Assembly (NCBI RefSeq): GCF_021432065.1
Contig: NZ_CP090364.1
Coordinates: 372,001 to 436,000, forward strand
Length of the DNA stretch: 64,000 nt
Reading direction: 5' to 3'
Origin: Photobacterium sp. TLY01
GTDB taxonomy: Bacteria; Pseudomonadota; Gammaproteobacteria; Enterobacterales; Vibrionaceae
Of this stretch, positions 30,399-39,728 are shown in pieces (positions within the stretch are counted from its first letter, which is position 1; each line of letters opens with the position of its first letter). The translations under genes were made by a program, and so were the position numbers. The notes below the pieces were generated by a model, which was not told the DNA's origin, did no database searches, and saw nothing but the letters and a program-made list of their open reading frames with translations.

Positions 30399-31655
30399 AT
30401 GACGAAGGCTACAGATAAAAAACTCATCGTTGGCCTTGATATCGGTACTTCCAAAGTCTGTGCTTTGGTCGGCGAAGCATTACCTGACGGCCAGGTAAAT
30501 GTCATTGGTGTGGGGAGCAGCCCGTCTAAAGGCATGGACAAAGGCGGCGTCAATGATCTGGAATCTGTCGTCAAATCTGTGCAAAGGGCGGTTGACCAGG
30601 CAGAATTAATGGCGGACTGCCAAATTGCCTCTGTTTATCTGTCGCTGTCTGGTAAACATATTCGTTGTCAGACCGAAAAAGGCATGGTGCCGATTTCTGA
30701 TAAAGAAGTGACTCAGGATGACGTGGATAACGTCATTCATACGGCCAAATCGGTGAAAATCAGCGACGAGCACCGTACGCTGCATGTGATTCCGCAAGAG
30801 TTCGCGATTGACTACCAGGAAGGGATTAAGAACCCTGTGGGTTTGTCCGGCGTCCGGATGGAAGCCAGCGTTCATATGATCACTTGTCATAATGATATGG
30901 CACGTAACATAGTGAAAGCGGTCGAGCGTTGCGGCCTGAAAGTGGATCAGCTGATCTTCTCCGGACTGGCTGCCAGCTATGCGGTACTGACGGCAGATGA
31001 GCGTGAACTGGGTGTGTGCGTCATTGATATTGGTGGCGGCACCATGGACATGGCTGTCTGGACGGGTGGGGCATTACGGCATGCGGAAGTGATTCCTTAT
31101 GCCGGCAATGTGGTCACCAGCGACATCGCTTATGCTTTCGGCACACCACCGGGTGATGCAGAGGAAATTAAAGTGAAGTACGGTTGCGCACTGAGCGAGC
31201 TGGTCAGTAAAGATGCCAAAGTCGATGTGCCGAGTGTGGGTGGCCGACCATCGCGCAGCCTGCAAAGCCAGACACTGGCTGAAGTTATTGAACCGAGATA
31301 CAGCGAATTGCTGGGTCTGGTAAATCAAAAGTTGGTGGAAATACAAGAACAATTGCGTAATACGGGTGTTAAACACCAGCTGGCCGCTGGGATAGTGTTA
31401 ACCGGTGGAGCCTCACAGATGGAAGGGCTGGTCGAATGTGCTGAACGGGTATTCCGTAACCAGGTACGTTTGGGCCGACCGCTGGCATTGAGTGGTCTAA
31501 CGGACTATGTCCAGGCCCCGCATTACGCGACAGCAGTAGGCTTACTGCATTACGGAAAGGACAGTCAGACATTTGAAGATGGTGAACTTGAACCGAAACG
31601 GTCCGTTGCCGGTCTGTTCACTAAAATTAGTGGTTGGCTAAGAAAAGAATTTTAA
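30399..31655 (+). CDS. ftsA: Cell division protein FtsA
   Basis: An actin-fold ATPase of 418 residues that tethers FtsZ to the membrane. Phosphate-1 motif VGLDIGTSKVCALVGE at about residues 11-26, phosphate-2 CVIDIGGGTMDMAVW, adenosine motif GIVLTGGASQMEGL, and a C-terminal amphipathic helix (GLFTKISGWLRKEF) that binds the membrane. Order ftsQ-ftsA-ftsZ is the standard one. Confidence 0.98.
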   Translation: MTKATDKKLIVGLDIGTSKVCALVGEALPDGQVNVIGVGSSPSKGMDKGGVNDLESVVKSVQRAVDQAELMADCQIASVYLSLSGKHIRCQTEKGMVPISDKEVTQDDVDNVIHTAKSVKISDEHRTLHVIPQEFAIDYQEGIKNPVGLSGVRMEASVHMITCHNDMARNIVKAVERCGLKVDQLIFSGLAASYAVLTADERELGVCVIDIGGGTMDMAVWTGGALRHAEVIPYAGNVVTSDIAYAFGTPPGDAEEIKVKYGCALSELVSKDAKVDVPSVGGRPSRSLQSQTLAEVIEPRYSELLGLVNQKLVEIQEQLRNTGVKHQLAAGIVLTGGASQMEGLVECAERVFRNQVRLGRPLALSGLTDYVQAPHYATAVGLLHYGKDSQTFEDGELEPKRSVAGLFTKISGWLRKEF

Positions 31656-31688
31656 ACCTGATGCGAACAGGAAGAACGGAGAGAACAC

Positions 31689-32873
31689 ATGTTTGAACCG
31701 ATGATGGAATTGTCTGATGAAGCGGTAATTAAGGTCATTGGCGTTGGCGGTGGTGGTGGTAACGCTGTCGATCACATGGTTCGTGAATCGATCGAAGGCG
31801 TACACTTTATCAGTGTGAACACTGATGCGCAGGCCTTGCGCAAAAGTAACGTCGGCACAGTGATCCAGATTGGTGGTGATATCACTAAAGGTTTGGGCGC
31901 AGGCGCAAATCCTCAGGTTGGCCGTGATTCTGCCCTGGAAGATCGCGAAGCGATCAGAGAGGCATTAGAAGGTTCTGATATGGTCTTCATCGCTGCGGGC
32001 ATGGGGGGTGGCACCGGAACAGGTGCGGCGCCTATCATTGCTGAAGTAGCGAAAGAGCTGGGTATTCTCACTGTTGCAGTTGTCACGAAGCCATTTAGCT
32101 TTGAAGGCAAGAAACGTTTGGCATTTGCGGAACAGGGTATTGAAGAGCTGTCCAAGCACGTTGATTCCTTGATTACGATTCCAAACGAGAAGCTGCTCAA
32201 AGTGCTGGGCCGTGGTATCACCTTGCTTGACGCTTTTGCCAAAGCAAACGACGTCCTGAAAAACGCGGTACAGGGTATTGCTGAGCTGATTACCCGCCCG
32301 GGCATGATCAACGTCGACTTTGCAGATGTACGGACTGTGATGTCTGAAATGGGTCATGCCATGATGGGTAGCGGTGTGGCGACTGGCGAAGACCGTGCCG
32401 AAGAAGCAGCAGAAATGGCGATTTCCAGCCCGCTGCTGGAAGATATCGATCTGGCGGGCGCCCGTGGTGTTCTGGTGAACATTACTGCCGGCCTGGATAT
32501 GCGTCTGGACGAGTTTGAAACTGTCGGTAATACAGTGAAGGCCTTTGCTTCTGATAACGCAACCGTTGTTATCGGTACGTCTCTGGATCCGGATATGACC
32601 GACGAGCTGCGTGTGACTGTTGTGGCAACCGGTATTGGTAAAGAATCTCGTCCGGATATCACTCTGGTGACGAGCTCAGCCAAGCCTGCAGCACAGGAAA
32701 AGCCTGTGATTCAGGAAAAGGAAGAGCCGATCGCAGCGAAAACACCAGCACAACCTGCTGTTGTTGAGAAAGGTGTTCAGTCAGGATCTGCCGCTACGGC
32801 TGCTAAGCCTAAGCAGCAAGCCGATCATGACTATCTGGATATCCCAGCATTTTTGCGCAAGCAGGCAGACTAA
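31689..32873 (+). CDS. ftsZ: Cell division GTPase FtsZ
   Basis: The tubulin-like GTPase that forms the Z ring. It has 394 residues. The GTP-binding signature GGGTGTG is at residues 106-112, the T7 catalytic loop is NVDFADVR, and after a Lys/Ala/Pro/Gln-rich linker (about 320-378) the conserved C-terminal peptide [14 protein letters not shown] binds FtsA, ZipA, ZapD and MinC. Its partners FtsA, ZapD, ZapE and ZapG are encoded in this same window. A GGAAGAACGGAGAGAAC leader gives a good ribosome-binding site. Confidence 0.99.
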   Translation: MFEPMMELSDEAVIKVIGVGGGGGNAVDHMVRESIEGVHFISVNTDAQALRKSNVGTVIQIGGDITKGLGAGANPQVGRDSALEDREAIREALEGSDMVFIAAGMGGGTGTGAAPIIAEVAKELGILTVAVVTKPFSFEGKKRLAFAEQGIEELSKHVDSLITIPNEKLLKVLGRGITLLDAFAKANDVLKNAVQGIAELITRPGMINVDFADVRTVMSEMGHAMMGSGVATGEDRAEEAAEMAISSPLLEDIDLAGARGVLVNITAGLDMRLDEFETVGNTVKAFASDNATVVIGTSLDPDMTDELRVTVVATGIGKESRPDITLVTSSAKPAAQEKPVIQEKEEPIAAKTPAQPAVVEKGVQSGSAATAAKPKQQADHDYLDIPAFLRKQAD

Positions 32874-32931
32874 ATTTAAAAAATTTGGGTTAGGTCACGT
32901 TTGATGGTAATATGAGCGCCTGGCCGCCCTC

Positions 32932-32951
32932 AAGTTTGCAGATTGGTGGCC
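32932..32951 (+). promoter_or_regulatory. Small hairpin in the lpxC leader
   Basis: GGCCGCC at 32932-32938 can pair with GGTGGCC at 32945-32951 (one G-U pair), loop of 6 nt, in the 115-nt gap before lpxC. A TAATAT box at about 32908-32913 may be the lpxC -10 element. No regulator is recognised; the stem is short and may be chance. Confidence 0.25.
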
Positions 32952-32988
32952 GATAAATAGTCATCAGTCAGTTGAGACGAGTAAGCAG

Positions 32989-33906
32989 ATGATCAGACAA
33001 CGTACACTAAAAAGCATCGTTAAAACGATTGGAGTGGGTTTACATTCCGGGCGTAAAGTGACGCTTATTCTGCGGCCAGCTGCCGCAAATACTGGTGTAA
33101 TCTATCGTCGTACGGATCTAAATCCGCCGGTGGATTTCCCGGCGAATGCAGATTCTGTGCGAGATACTATGTTGTGCACCGCGCTGGTGAACGATCAGGG
33201 CGTACGCATCTCAACTGTTGAGCACCTGAATGCTGCCCTTGCTGGCATGGGGATTGATAACGTGATTGTGGAAGTGGACGCACCGGAAATTCCGATTATG
33301 GATGGTAGCGCCAGTCCCTTTATTTATCTGTTGCAATCTGCCGGGATTGAAACACTGAATGCGCCTAAGCGTTTTCTGCGTTTGAAAAAAACGGTTCGCG
33401 TCGAAGATGGCGATAAGTGGGCGGAACTGCGACCGTACAACGGTTTTCGTCTGGATTTCGCCATTGAGTTTAATCATCCGGCGATTGATTCTGAGCAGCA
33501 GCGTCTGGTACTGGATTTTTCCAGCCAGTCGTTTGTAAAAGATATCAGCCGTGCCCGTACGTTCGGTTTCATGCGTGATATTGAATACCTGCAATCTCAG
33601 AACCTGTGTCTGGGTGGTAGCTTCGATAATGCGATCGTACTTGATGATTATCGCATTCTGAATGATGAAGGCCTGCGTTTTGACAATGAGTTGGTCACGC
33701 ACAAGGTACTAGACGCAATTGGCGACCTGTATATGTGTGGTCACAACATTATCGGTGAAATGGTGGCTTATAAATCCGGTCATGCCCTGAACAACAAACT
33801 GCTGCGCGCAGTGCTGGCGGATCAGGAAGCTTTTGAATGGTCGACATTCCAGGACGAAGCTGAAGTACCGGTCACCTTTGCTCAGCCAGGCATGGTCCTG
33901 GCGTGA
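32989..33906 (+). CDS. lpxC: LpxC, UDP-3-O-acyl-N-acetylglucosamine deacetylase
   Basis: The committed, zinc-dependent step of lipid A synthesis in the cytoplasm. It has 305 residues, as in E. coli. Zinc ligands are His79 in [10 protein letters not shown] and the HxxxD pair in [17 protein letters not shown]; the C-terminal [12 protein letters not shown] segment is also typical. E. coli LpxC is degraded by FtsH through its last residues; here the protein ends PGMVLA, a similar nonpolar tail. It ends the dcw cluster and is followed by a terminator. Confidence 0.98.
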   Translation: MIRQRTLKSIVKTIGVGLHSGRKVTLILRPAAANTGVIYRRTDLNPPVDFPANADSVRDTMLCTALVNDQGVRISTVEHLNAALAGMGIDNVIVEVDAPEIPIMDGSASPFIYLLQSAGIETLNAPKRFLRLKKTVRVEDGDKWAELRPYNGFRLDFAIEFNHPAIDSEQQRLVLDFSSQSFVKDISRARTFGFMRDIEYLQSQNLCLGGSFDNAIVLDDYRILNDEGLRFDNELVTHKVLDAIGDLYMCGHNIIGEMVAYKSGHALNNKLLRAVLADQEAFEWSTFQDEAEVPVTFAQPGMVLA

Positions 33907-33922
33907 AGCTAAGCCGTTAAAG

Positions 33923-33956
33923 AAAAAACGTCAGACTTTGTCTGGCGTTTTTTTTT
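33923..33956 (+). terminator. Terminator after lpxC
   Basis: AACGTCAGAC-ttt-GTCTGGCGTT stem with one T-G pair followed by a run of T; A residues precede the stem, so it may also serve the converging dciA. Confidence 0.93.
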
Positions 33957-33971
33957 CGCCTGTTGTGCCGG

Positions 33972-34430
33972 TTACGGGTTGTTTTGCTTGGCAAGCGCAG
34001 CCAGCCGTTCCAAACGTGCTTTAATTTTGGCGGGGGCATCCTGAGCGGTTTCCAACAGAGACTGCGCTGCATGTTGTGAGATAGGCTTACGTTTGAGCAC
34101 AGAGGTGCTGTTGGACTTCACTGGTGTTGCCGCCAGAGCCGGGTTGACACTGATTCGGATATCCTGCAACTGAGGCAATAGCTGTTCTCGGAGCCGCTGC
34201 ATCAGTTGGTTCCGCTCATAATTCAGCCGCATGGACCAAGCCGCAGAGGCGACCTCAATCAGTAATATGCCTTGCCGGTAGTTGCTGACACGGCAGAGTT
34301 GCGCACAATTGAGATATTGCTGCACTTGTACATTGAGCTTATGCAGCGCCATGGCTCTTTGCTGAATATTGCCCAGCGCTGTGTCATCATCAAGCAGGCT
34401 GGCGGTTGTCTGTGGACGGTGATCTCTCAT
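33972..34430 (-). CDS. dciA: DciA (DUF721), replicative helicase loader
   Basis: A 152-residue DUF721 protein. DciA is the ancestral loader of the DnaB helicase, shown for Vibrio cholerae, and is used in bacteria that lack the phage-derived DnaC/DnaI loaders. The basic KH-like N-terminal domain (about 1-105) includes LNCAQLCRVSNYRQGILLIEVASA, split here by the conserved aromatic AAWSMRLNYERNQLM; a disordered Ser/Lys-rich C-terminus follows. The frame stays open to 34475, but MRDHRPQTTASLL at ATG 34430 matches the family. It lacks a clear ribosome-binding site. Divergent from secA. Confidence 0.85.
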   Translation of the reverse strand: MRDHRPQTTASLLDDDTALGNIQQRAMALHKLNVQVQQYLNCAQLCRVSNYRQGILLIEVASAAWSMRLNYERNQLMQRLREQLLPQLQDIRISVNPALAATPVKSNSTSVLKRKPISQHAAQSLLETAQDAPAKIKARLERLAALAKQNNP

Positions 34431-34624
34431 TTTGGCGCCGTAACAATGAATAGGATGAATGTTAGAGCACACCAAACGGAGTGAGATCTAACTTTTACTA
34501 TCTGATCGTCAAGTTATCGCCTTAATGATAGGCGGACCAGAGAATATTTTTTATCATAACAAATTAAGGACGCAACCAGCGCTTTTTCTGGCGCTGCGGT
34601 GCATGGTTCCAACTCGCAAAGCGT

Positions 34625-34674
34625 GATATTGTGCCTTGATTGCCCTTGAAATTTCACAAGGGAAACACAATATC
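34625..34674 (+). promoter_or_regulatory. Nested hairpin upstream of secA
   Basis: GATATTGTG (34625-34633) pairs with CACAATATC (34666-34674), and inside that CCCTTG (34643-34648) pairs with CAAGGG (34657-34662) around an A/T-rich loop. The nested symmetry is strong and lies 66 nt before a small ORF that overlaps secA. There is no T run. It may be an RNA structure of the secA leader or a DNA operator in the divergent dciA/secA region. Confidence 0.5.
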
Positions 34675-34739
34675 TCCATCACAGACATTTGTTTTCAACC
34701 AAGCTTGACCTTAGCGAACAGTATTGGGAAGGACGGAGC

Positions 34740-34850
34740 ATGGAAGGGCTTCGTTTTGATTGCAATTTATTGAGTACTCAGCCTGCGCTTGTGCTGGGAT
34801 CTGACATCACAAAGAGTAAAACGGCATCGCCATGTTATCAAAACTACTGA
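34740..34850 (+). CDS. Small upstream ORF overlapping the secA start (36 codons)
   Basis: ATG at 34740 follows AAGGACGGAGC, a good ribosome-binding site, whereas secA itself has only AAAGAG 15 nt before its ATG. The 36-residue product begins [15 protein letters not shown] and ends ASPCYQNY; it has no signal peptide or membrane helix and I do not recognise it. Its stop (34848-34850) lies 16 nt inside secA, so ribosomes ending here could restart at secA. The place is that of secM in enterobacteria, but the sequence does not resemble SecM. It may be a coupling leader ORF, or chance. Confidence 0.4.
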   Translation: MEGLRFDCNLLSTQPALVLGSDITKSKTASPCYQNY

Positions 34851-37549
34851 CTAAAGTTATCGGCAGCCGCAACGACCGTACCATTCGACGTTTGCGTAAA
34901 ATTGTTGATGAGATCAACAAGCTAGAACCACAATTTGAAAGCCTGCAGGATGAAGAGCTGAAGGCCAAGACGGCGGAGTTCCGTCAGCGTCTGGAGCAAG
35001 GCGAATCGCTGGACCAGCTGCTGCCTGAGGCATTCGCAACCGTTCGCGAAGCCTCTAAGCGTGTGTTTGGCATGCGTCATTTTGATGTGCAGCTGATCGG
35101 CGGCATGGTGCTCAATGACTGCCAGATTGCTGAGATGCGTACCGGTGAAGGTAAAACACTGACCGCCACTCTGCCAGCTTATCTCAACGCACTGACAGGC
35201 AAAGGCGTTCACATTGTGACTGTGAACGACTACCTGGCCAGCCGTGACGCAGAAACTAACCGGGCTCTGTTTGAATTCCTGGGAATGACAGTAGGTGTGA
35301 ACCTGTCTCAGATGCCGCCACAGGTGAAAAAAGAAGCCTATGCATGTGACATTCTGTATGGCACCAACAACGAGTTCGGCTTTGATTACCTGCGTGACAA
35401 CATGGCTTTCCGCCCGGAAGATCGGGTGCAGCGTGAACGCTTTTTTGCGGTTGTCGATGAAGTGGACTCCATCCTGATCGATGAAGCCCGTACCCCTCTG
35501 ATTATTTCCGGACCTGCGGAAGACAGCTCTGAGCTCTACACCCAGATCAACACATTGATCCCTGAACTTGTTAAAGAAGACAAGGAAGACAGCGAAGAAT
35601 ACCGCGGCGAAGGTCATTACACAGTCGATGAGAAATCAAAGCAGGTTCACCTGACGGAAAATGGTCAGGAGTTTGTCGAAGAATTGCTCAAGCAACGCGG
35701 GTTGATGCAGGAAGACGACACCTTATACTCACCGGCCAATATTTCTCTGTTGCACCATGTCAATGCTGCCCTGCGCGCGCATGTGCTGTTTGAACGTGAT
35801 GTTGACTATATCGTTAAAGATAACGAAGTCATTATTGTTGACGAGCACACCGGCCGTACCATGCCGGGTCGCCGCTGGTCAGAAGGTCTGCACCAGGCAG
35901 TTGAAGCCAAAGAAGGTGTGAAGATCCAGAATGAAAACCAGACGCTGGCTTCGATCACCTTCCAGAATTATTTCCGCCTGTATGAAAAACTGTCTGGTAT
36001 GACAGGGACAGCCGATACCGAAGCCTTCGAATTCCAGAGCATCTATGGCCTGGAAACTGTGGTCGTGCCAACCAATAAACCGATGATTCGTGATGACATG
36101 GGTGATTTGGTTTACATGACCGAACGCGAGAAGTTCGCCGCCATCACTGAAGATATTCAGGCCCGTGTGGCCAATGGTCAACCGGTGCTGGTGGGTACGG
36201 TCTCGATTGAAAAGTCTGAGCTACTTTCCAGTCAGCTGAAAAAAGCCGGTATTGCGCATCAGGTTCTGAATGCCAAATTCCACGAAAAAGAAGCCGATAT
36301 CGTCGCTCAGGCCGGTAAACCTGGTTCTGTAACGATTGCGACCAATATGGCTGGTCGTGGTACAGATATCGTATTGGGTGGCAGCTGGCAGAGCGAAGTC
36401 GAAGCCCTGAAAGAGCCGACTGAGGAGCAAATCGCTGCGATTAAGACGGCATGGAAAGAGCGTCATGCCGCGGTACTGAACTCAGGTGGTCTGCATATCA
36501 TAGGCACTGAACGCCATGAATCTCGCCGCATCGACAACCAGCTGCGTGGCCGTGCAGGCCGTCAGGGCGATGCCGGTTCTTCCCGTTTCTATCTGTCGAT
36601 GGAAGACGGTCTGATGCGTATTTTCGCTTCCGATCGCGTGTCTGCGATGATGAAAAAGCTGGGCATGGAAGAAGGTGAAGCGATTGAGCACCCATGGGTG
36701 ACAAAAGCGATTGAGAATGCGCAGCGCAAGGTTGAAGGCCGTAACTTCGATATCCGCAAGCAGTTGCTGGAATTTGATGATGTAGCGAACGACCAGCGTA
36801 AAGTGGTCTATGAGCTGCGCGACGAACTGATGCACGCCGATGATATCAGTGAAATGATTTCGCATAATCGCGAAGATGTGCTGAACAGCGTGATTGATAC
36901 TTACATTCCGCCGCAATCACTGGATGAAATGTGGGATATCCCTGGTCTGGAAGAACGCTTGAAAGCAGATTTCGACCTGGATTTGCCGGTTCAGCAATGG
37001 CTGGACAGCGATGATAAGTTGTATGAGGAAGCCTTGCGCGAGCGCATTGTTGCCGAAGCGGTCAATGTGTACAACAGCAAAGAAGAAGCGGTTGGTGCCC
37101 CTGTGCTGCGCAACTTTGAGAAAACTGTGATGCTGCAGAACCTGGATACACTCTGGAAAGAGCATCTGGCTGCAATGGATCATCTGCGTCAGGGAATTCA
37201 CTTGCGCGGTTATGCGCAGAAGAACCCGAAACAGGAATATAAGCGCGAGTCGTTTGAACTGTTCCAGGGCATGCTTGAGAACCTGAAAAACGATGTCGTG
37301 GCCATCCTGAGCAAAGTGCGGGTACAGCAGCAGGATGACGTAGAACGTGTTGAAGCTGAACGCCAGCGTATGGCGGAAGAAATGGCCCGTCGCCAGCAAT
37401 TTAACCATCAGGAAGCAACCAGTGCTGTGGCCGAAACCAGTCAGGGCGGGGAAGATTTCTCGACCGGTGAGCGTAAGGTTGGCCGCAACGAGCCGTGTCC
37501 TTGCGGTTCAGGTAAGAAATACAAACAATGCCATGGCCGAATCAGCTGA
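34832..37549 (+). CDS. secA: SecA, preprotein translocase ATPase
   Basis: The motor that drives unfolded preproteins through SecYEG. It has 905 residues. Nucleotide-binding domain 1 has MRTGEGKT (Walker A, about residues 102-109) and [16 protein letters not shown]; the second half has [14 protein letters not shown] and [11 protein letters not shown]. The C-terminus carries the SecB/lipid-binding zinc site [13 protein letters not shown]. The start at 34832 gives the usual [16 protein letters not shown]. No secM gene lies upstream; a 36-codon ORF and a nested hairpin occupy that place. Followed by a terminator, then mutT. Confidence 0.98.
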   Translation: MLSKLLTKVIGSRNDRTIRRLRKIVDEINKLEPQFESLQDEELKAKTAEFRQRLEQGESLDQLLPEAFATVREASKRVFGMRHFDVQLIGGMVLNDCQIAEMRTGEGKTLTATLPAYLNALTGKGVHIVTVNDYLASRDAETNRALFEFLGMTVGVNLSQMPPQVKKEAYACDILYGTNNEFGFDYLRDNMAFRPEDRVQRERFFAVVDEVDSILIDEARTPLIISGPAEDSSELYTQINTLIPELVKEDKEDSEEYRGEGHYTVDEKSKQVHLTENGQEFVEELLKQRGLMQEDDTLYSPANISLLHHVNAALRAHVLFERDVDYIVKDNEVIIVDEHTGRTMPGRRWSEGLHQAVEAKEGVKIQNENQTLASITFQNYFRLYEKLSGMTGTADTEAFEFQSIYGLETVVVPTNKPMIRDDMGDLVYMTEREKFAAITEDIQARVANGQPVLVGTVSIEKSELLSSQLKKAGIAHQVLNAKFHEKEADIVAQAGKPGSVTIATNMAGRGTDIVLGGSWQSEVEALKEPTEEQIAAIKTAWKERHAAVLNSGGLHIIGTERHESRRIDNQLRGRAGRQGDAGSSRFYLSMEDGLMRIFASDRVSAMMKKLGMEEGEAIEHPWVTKAIENAQRKVEGRNFDIRKQLLEFDDVANDQRKVVYELRDELMHADDISEMISHNREDVLNSVIDTYIPPQSLDEMWDIPGLEERLKADFDLDLPVQQWLDSDDKLYEEALRERIVAEAVNVYNSKEEAVGAPVLRNFEKTVMLQNLDTLWKEHLAAMDHLRQGIHLRGYAQKNPKQEYKRESFELFQGMLENLKNDVVAILSKVRVQQQDDVERVEAERQRMAEEMARRQQFNHQEATSAVAETSQGGEDFSTGERKVGRNEPCPCGSGKKYKQCHGRIS

Positions 37550-37567
37550 TTAGGCAGGGTAATGATT

Positions 37568-37598
37568 CAAAGGCCGCGAATGCGGCCTTTGTTTTTTT
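37568..37598 (+). terminator. Terminator after secA
   Basis: CAAAGGCCGC-gaat-GCGGCCTTTG, a perfect 10-bp stem with 4-nt loop, followed by TTTTTTT. Confidence 0.95.
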
Positions 37599-37666
37599 CT
37601 GTCACAGGTTAAAATCAACCCAATGCTCTCTTCTCGAGCGAAATCATATTGGAACAGGGAAACAGC

Positions 37667-38065
37667 GTGAATAAAAAACGAGTCTGGATATCGGCGGGTA
37701 TTATCCTGAACCGCCAGCAGGATAAAGTGTTTATCACCCGTCGTGCTGAAACGGCCCATAAAGGCGGTTTCTGGGAATTTGCCGGCGGTAAAGTCGAAGT
37801 GGGAGAAACGGCAGAGCAGGCCGTGATTCGGGAACTCAATGAAGAAGTGGGGATCACTGCCACTGAGCTGGAACACTTTATTGAGTTAGAGCATGACTAT
37901 CCGGAAAAAGCCTTAAAGTTCGACTTTTTCCTGATCAAGGCTTTTGATGGCGAAGCGTACGGTCGTGAGGGGCAACCCGGCCAATGGGTGACATTAGAGG
38001 CGCTGCGTGAATTCACCTTCCCTGAAGCCAACTATCCGGTCATTGATAAGCTGCTGGCCCGATAA
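37667..38065 (+). CDS. mutT: MutT, 8-oxo-dGTP diphosphatase
   Basis: A Nudix hydrolase of 132 residues that removes oxidised dGTP and so prevents A:T to C:G mutations. The Nudix box reads GGKVEVGETAEQAVIRELNE then EVG, matching Gx5Ex7REUxEExGU. The chosen start is GTG 37667 with AGGGA 7 nt upstream (MNKKRVWISAGII); the frame is open to TTG 37649. The position downstream of secA is the same as in E. coli. No thiamine-phosphate-synthase-like fusion domain is present. Confidence 0.95.
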   Translation: MNKKRVWISAGIILNRQQDKVFITRRAETAHKGGFWEFAGGKVEVGETAEQAVIRELNEEVGITATELEHFIELEHDYPEKALKFDFFLIKAFDGEAYGREGQPGQWVTLEALREFTFPEANYPVIDKLLAR

Positions 38066-38078
38066 ACCAGCAGGCTTG

Positions 38079-38101
38079 ATAGCGGGTTGTTGACCCGCTA
38101 T
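38079..38101. terminator. Hairpin between converging mutT and yacG
   Basis: ATAGCGGGT-tgttg-ACCCGCTAT, a perfect 9-bp stem with 5-nt loop in the 37-nt gap between converging genes, directly before the yacG stop. There is no long T run on either strand, so termination may be partial. Confidence 0.55.
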
Positions 38102-38102
38102 G

Positions 38103-38306
38103 TTACGCGTTATCTTCTGACCAGCCGTCTGAGTCTGACATGTCTGGGGCTCCGGGTATGGCTTTTTCCTCTGCTGCCCATTCGCCTAAATCGATCAGCT
38201 GGCAACGTTTGGAGCAAAAAGGCCGGAACGGGCTGACTTCTCCCCATACAACGTCGGCCTGGCAGGTTGGGCATTGGACTATCGTGGGTGTTCTTGGTTG
38301 CGACAC
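38103..38306 (-). CDS. yacG: YacG, zinc-binding DNA gyrase inhibitor
   Basis: A 67-residue zinc protein that binds GyrB and blocks gyrase binding to DNA in E. coli. The zinc ligands are the pairs in QCPTCQ (residues 12-15) and FCSKRCQ, followed by [11 protein letters not shown], the family signature. The acidic tail is variable. It follows zapD by 7 nt, as in E. coli. Confidence 0.95.
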   Translation of the reverse strand: MSQPRTPTIVQCPTCQADVVWGEVSPFRPFCSKRCQLIDLGEWAAEEKAIPGAPDMSDSDGWSEDNA

Positions 38307-38313
38307 GGGAACC

Positions 38314-39078
38314 TCAGCAAATCGCTAGTGTGAATTCAATTTTTTCGTTCACCGGATGATTTGTCGTGTTCTGCGCTTCATCAAAGGGCATGAATCGGAT
38401 GGCAAACCGGCTACGGTGACCGGATATCATAGGGTAAACCCCATAGCTGGGGCAAATCTGTAAGCGAAGCAGGCTGGCATTTTCCGCATCATGCTGGAAA
38501 AAACCGTTGCGGGCTATCTGGGGTTTAAAGTGACCGGACTCCCGGGTGACTCTCAGCCACAGATGAATCGCCTGTGCCATTGGCTTGAGCTGATCGAACC
38601 AGTACGCCATATCGGCTTGCTTTCCGTCCTGCGACAGGTGTAACCAGTGATGCAGGCTGGGCAGATCAAAGCAACAACTGCCGCCGGGCAGCGAGAAGCG
38701 TTGTTTGATCCCGGCCAGAAAGCGATCTTCACGCAGAATCTGGCCCAGACGCGGTGCGGTGATCAGGTTGTGATGGATCGACGCCATTTGATCCAGCAGC
38801 GACAGCACGGCGCTTTGATCCACACCGTCGACATCCAGCCAGAGCTTGAGCTGGGACTGCAGTTTATCGAGATCTTTGGCCAGCTCACTTTTTACCTGGA
38901 TCTGATCAAGAATATCCAGCACATCAAACAAAGCCCGGAAAAAGAGCTGATATTGCCAGGGATCCTCGGATTCACTGGTGTGATTCATTTGGAGCAATAA
39001 ATACTCCAGTCGCAGGTAAATACGGACTTTTTCGTTTAACGGATGCTCAAAACGGGTAGTCTGTCGGGGTGTCTGCAT
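38314..39078 (-). CDS. zapD: ZapD, FtsZ-bundling cell division protein
   Basis: A 254-residue cytoplasmic protein (YacF) that crosslinks FtsZ filaments by binding the FtsZ C-terminal peptide. It begins with the conserved [20 protein letters not shown], is mostly helical in its first 110 residues, and has a beta-rich C-terminal domain with [11 protein letters not shown] and [10 protein letters not shown]. It lies 38 nt after coaE on the minus strand. Its target FtsZ is encoded 6 kb away. Confidence 0.95.
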   Translation of the reverse strand: MQTPRQTTRFEHPLNEKVRIYLRLEYLLLQMNHTSESEDPWQYQLFFRALFDVLDILDQIQVKSELAKDLDKLQSQLKLWLDVDGVDQSAVLSLLDQMASIHHNLITAPRLGQILREDRFLAGIKQRFSLPGGSCCFDLPSLHHWLHLSQDGKQADMAYWFDQLKPMAQAIHLWLRVTRESGHFKPQIARNGFFQHDAENASLLRLQICPSYGVYPMISGHRSRFAIRFMPFDEAQNTTNHPVNEKIEFTLAIC

Positions 39079-39116
39079 AGTGCGGCCCTGTTATCTATCT
39101 ATTGATCAGCGCGGTA

Positions 39117-39728
39117 TCAATTGCGATCAGCCTGCTCGCTCAGAAGCAGATATTGCTGATGCAGCCGGGCAACTTCACCGCGTAACTGGTGACTGTCACC
39201 ATTGTTATCAATCACATCGTCAGCCGCAGCCAGCCGTTGTTCCCGGCTGGCCTGAGCCGCCAGAATTTTCCGAACCTGCTCGTCATTGACCTTGTCCCGG
39301 ACTGTGGTGCGGGCTATCTGTATCTCTTCCCGCACATCGATCACCAGCAGCCGGTCGGTCATGGCTTGCAGCTGATTCTCCACCATTAAGGGGACAACTA
39401 ACAGGCAATAAGGCGAACTGGCTTGACTGATATCCTGTTTCATCTGCTGGCGAATCATGGGGTGCAGCAGGTTATCGAGCCAGGCTTTCAATGCCGGCTC
39501 ATTAAAGATAGCCTCTCTGAGTTTACTGCGATTGAGCTGGCCATCTGTCAGCAGGATGTCATTCCCGAAGCGTTCAACAATGGCTTTCAGACCTGCTGAG
39601 CCTGGTGCCACGACCTCTCTTGCAATCAAATCAGCATCAATAATATCAATACCATAGTTGGCAAACAGGTTCGCTACTGTGGTTTTACCGCTGCCAATAC
39701 CGCCTGTCAGGCCGACAACCAAAGTCAT
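39117..39728 (-). CDS. coaE: Dephospho-CoA kinase CoaE
   Basis: Catalyses the last step of coenzyme A synthesis, phosphorylating the ribose 3'-OH of dephospho-CoA. It has 203 residues, P-loop GGIGSGKT at 9-16, then DIIDADLIAREVV and HPMIRQQM, both typical of the CoA-binding and lid regions. It overlaps the end of pilD by 4 nt (ATGA), so it is translated with the pilus genes. Confidence 0.97.
   Translation of the reverse strand: MTLVVGLTGGIGSGKTTVANLFANYGIDIIDADLIAREVVAPGSAGLKAIVERFGNDILLTDGQLNRSKLREAIFNEPALKAWLDNLLHPMIRQQMKQDISQASSPYCLLVVPLMVENQLQAMTDRLLVIDVREEIQIARTTVRDKVNDEQVRKILAAQASREQRLAAADDVIDNNGDSHQLRGEVARLHQQYLLLSEQADRN

Noticed and set aside
34431..34831. secM upstream of secA
   Set aside because: No open frame with a signal peptide or a SecM-like arrest sequence is present; only the 36-codon frame reported above.
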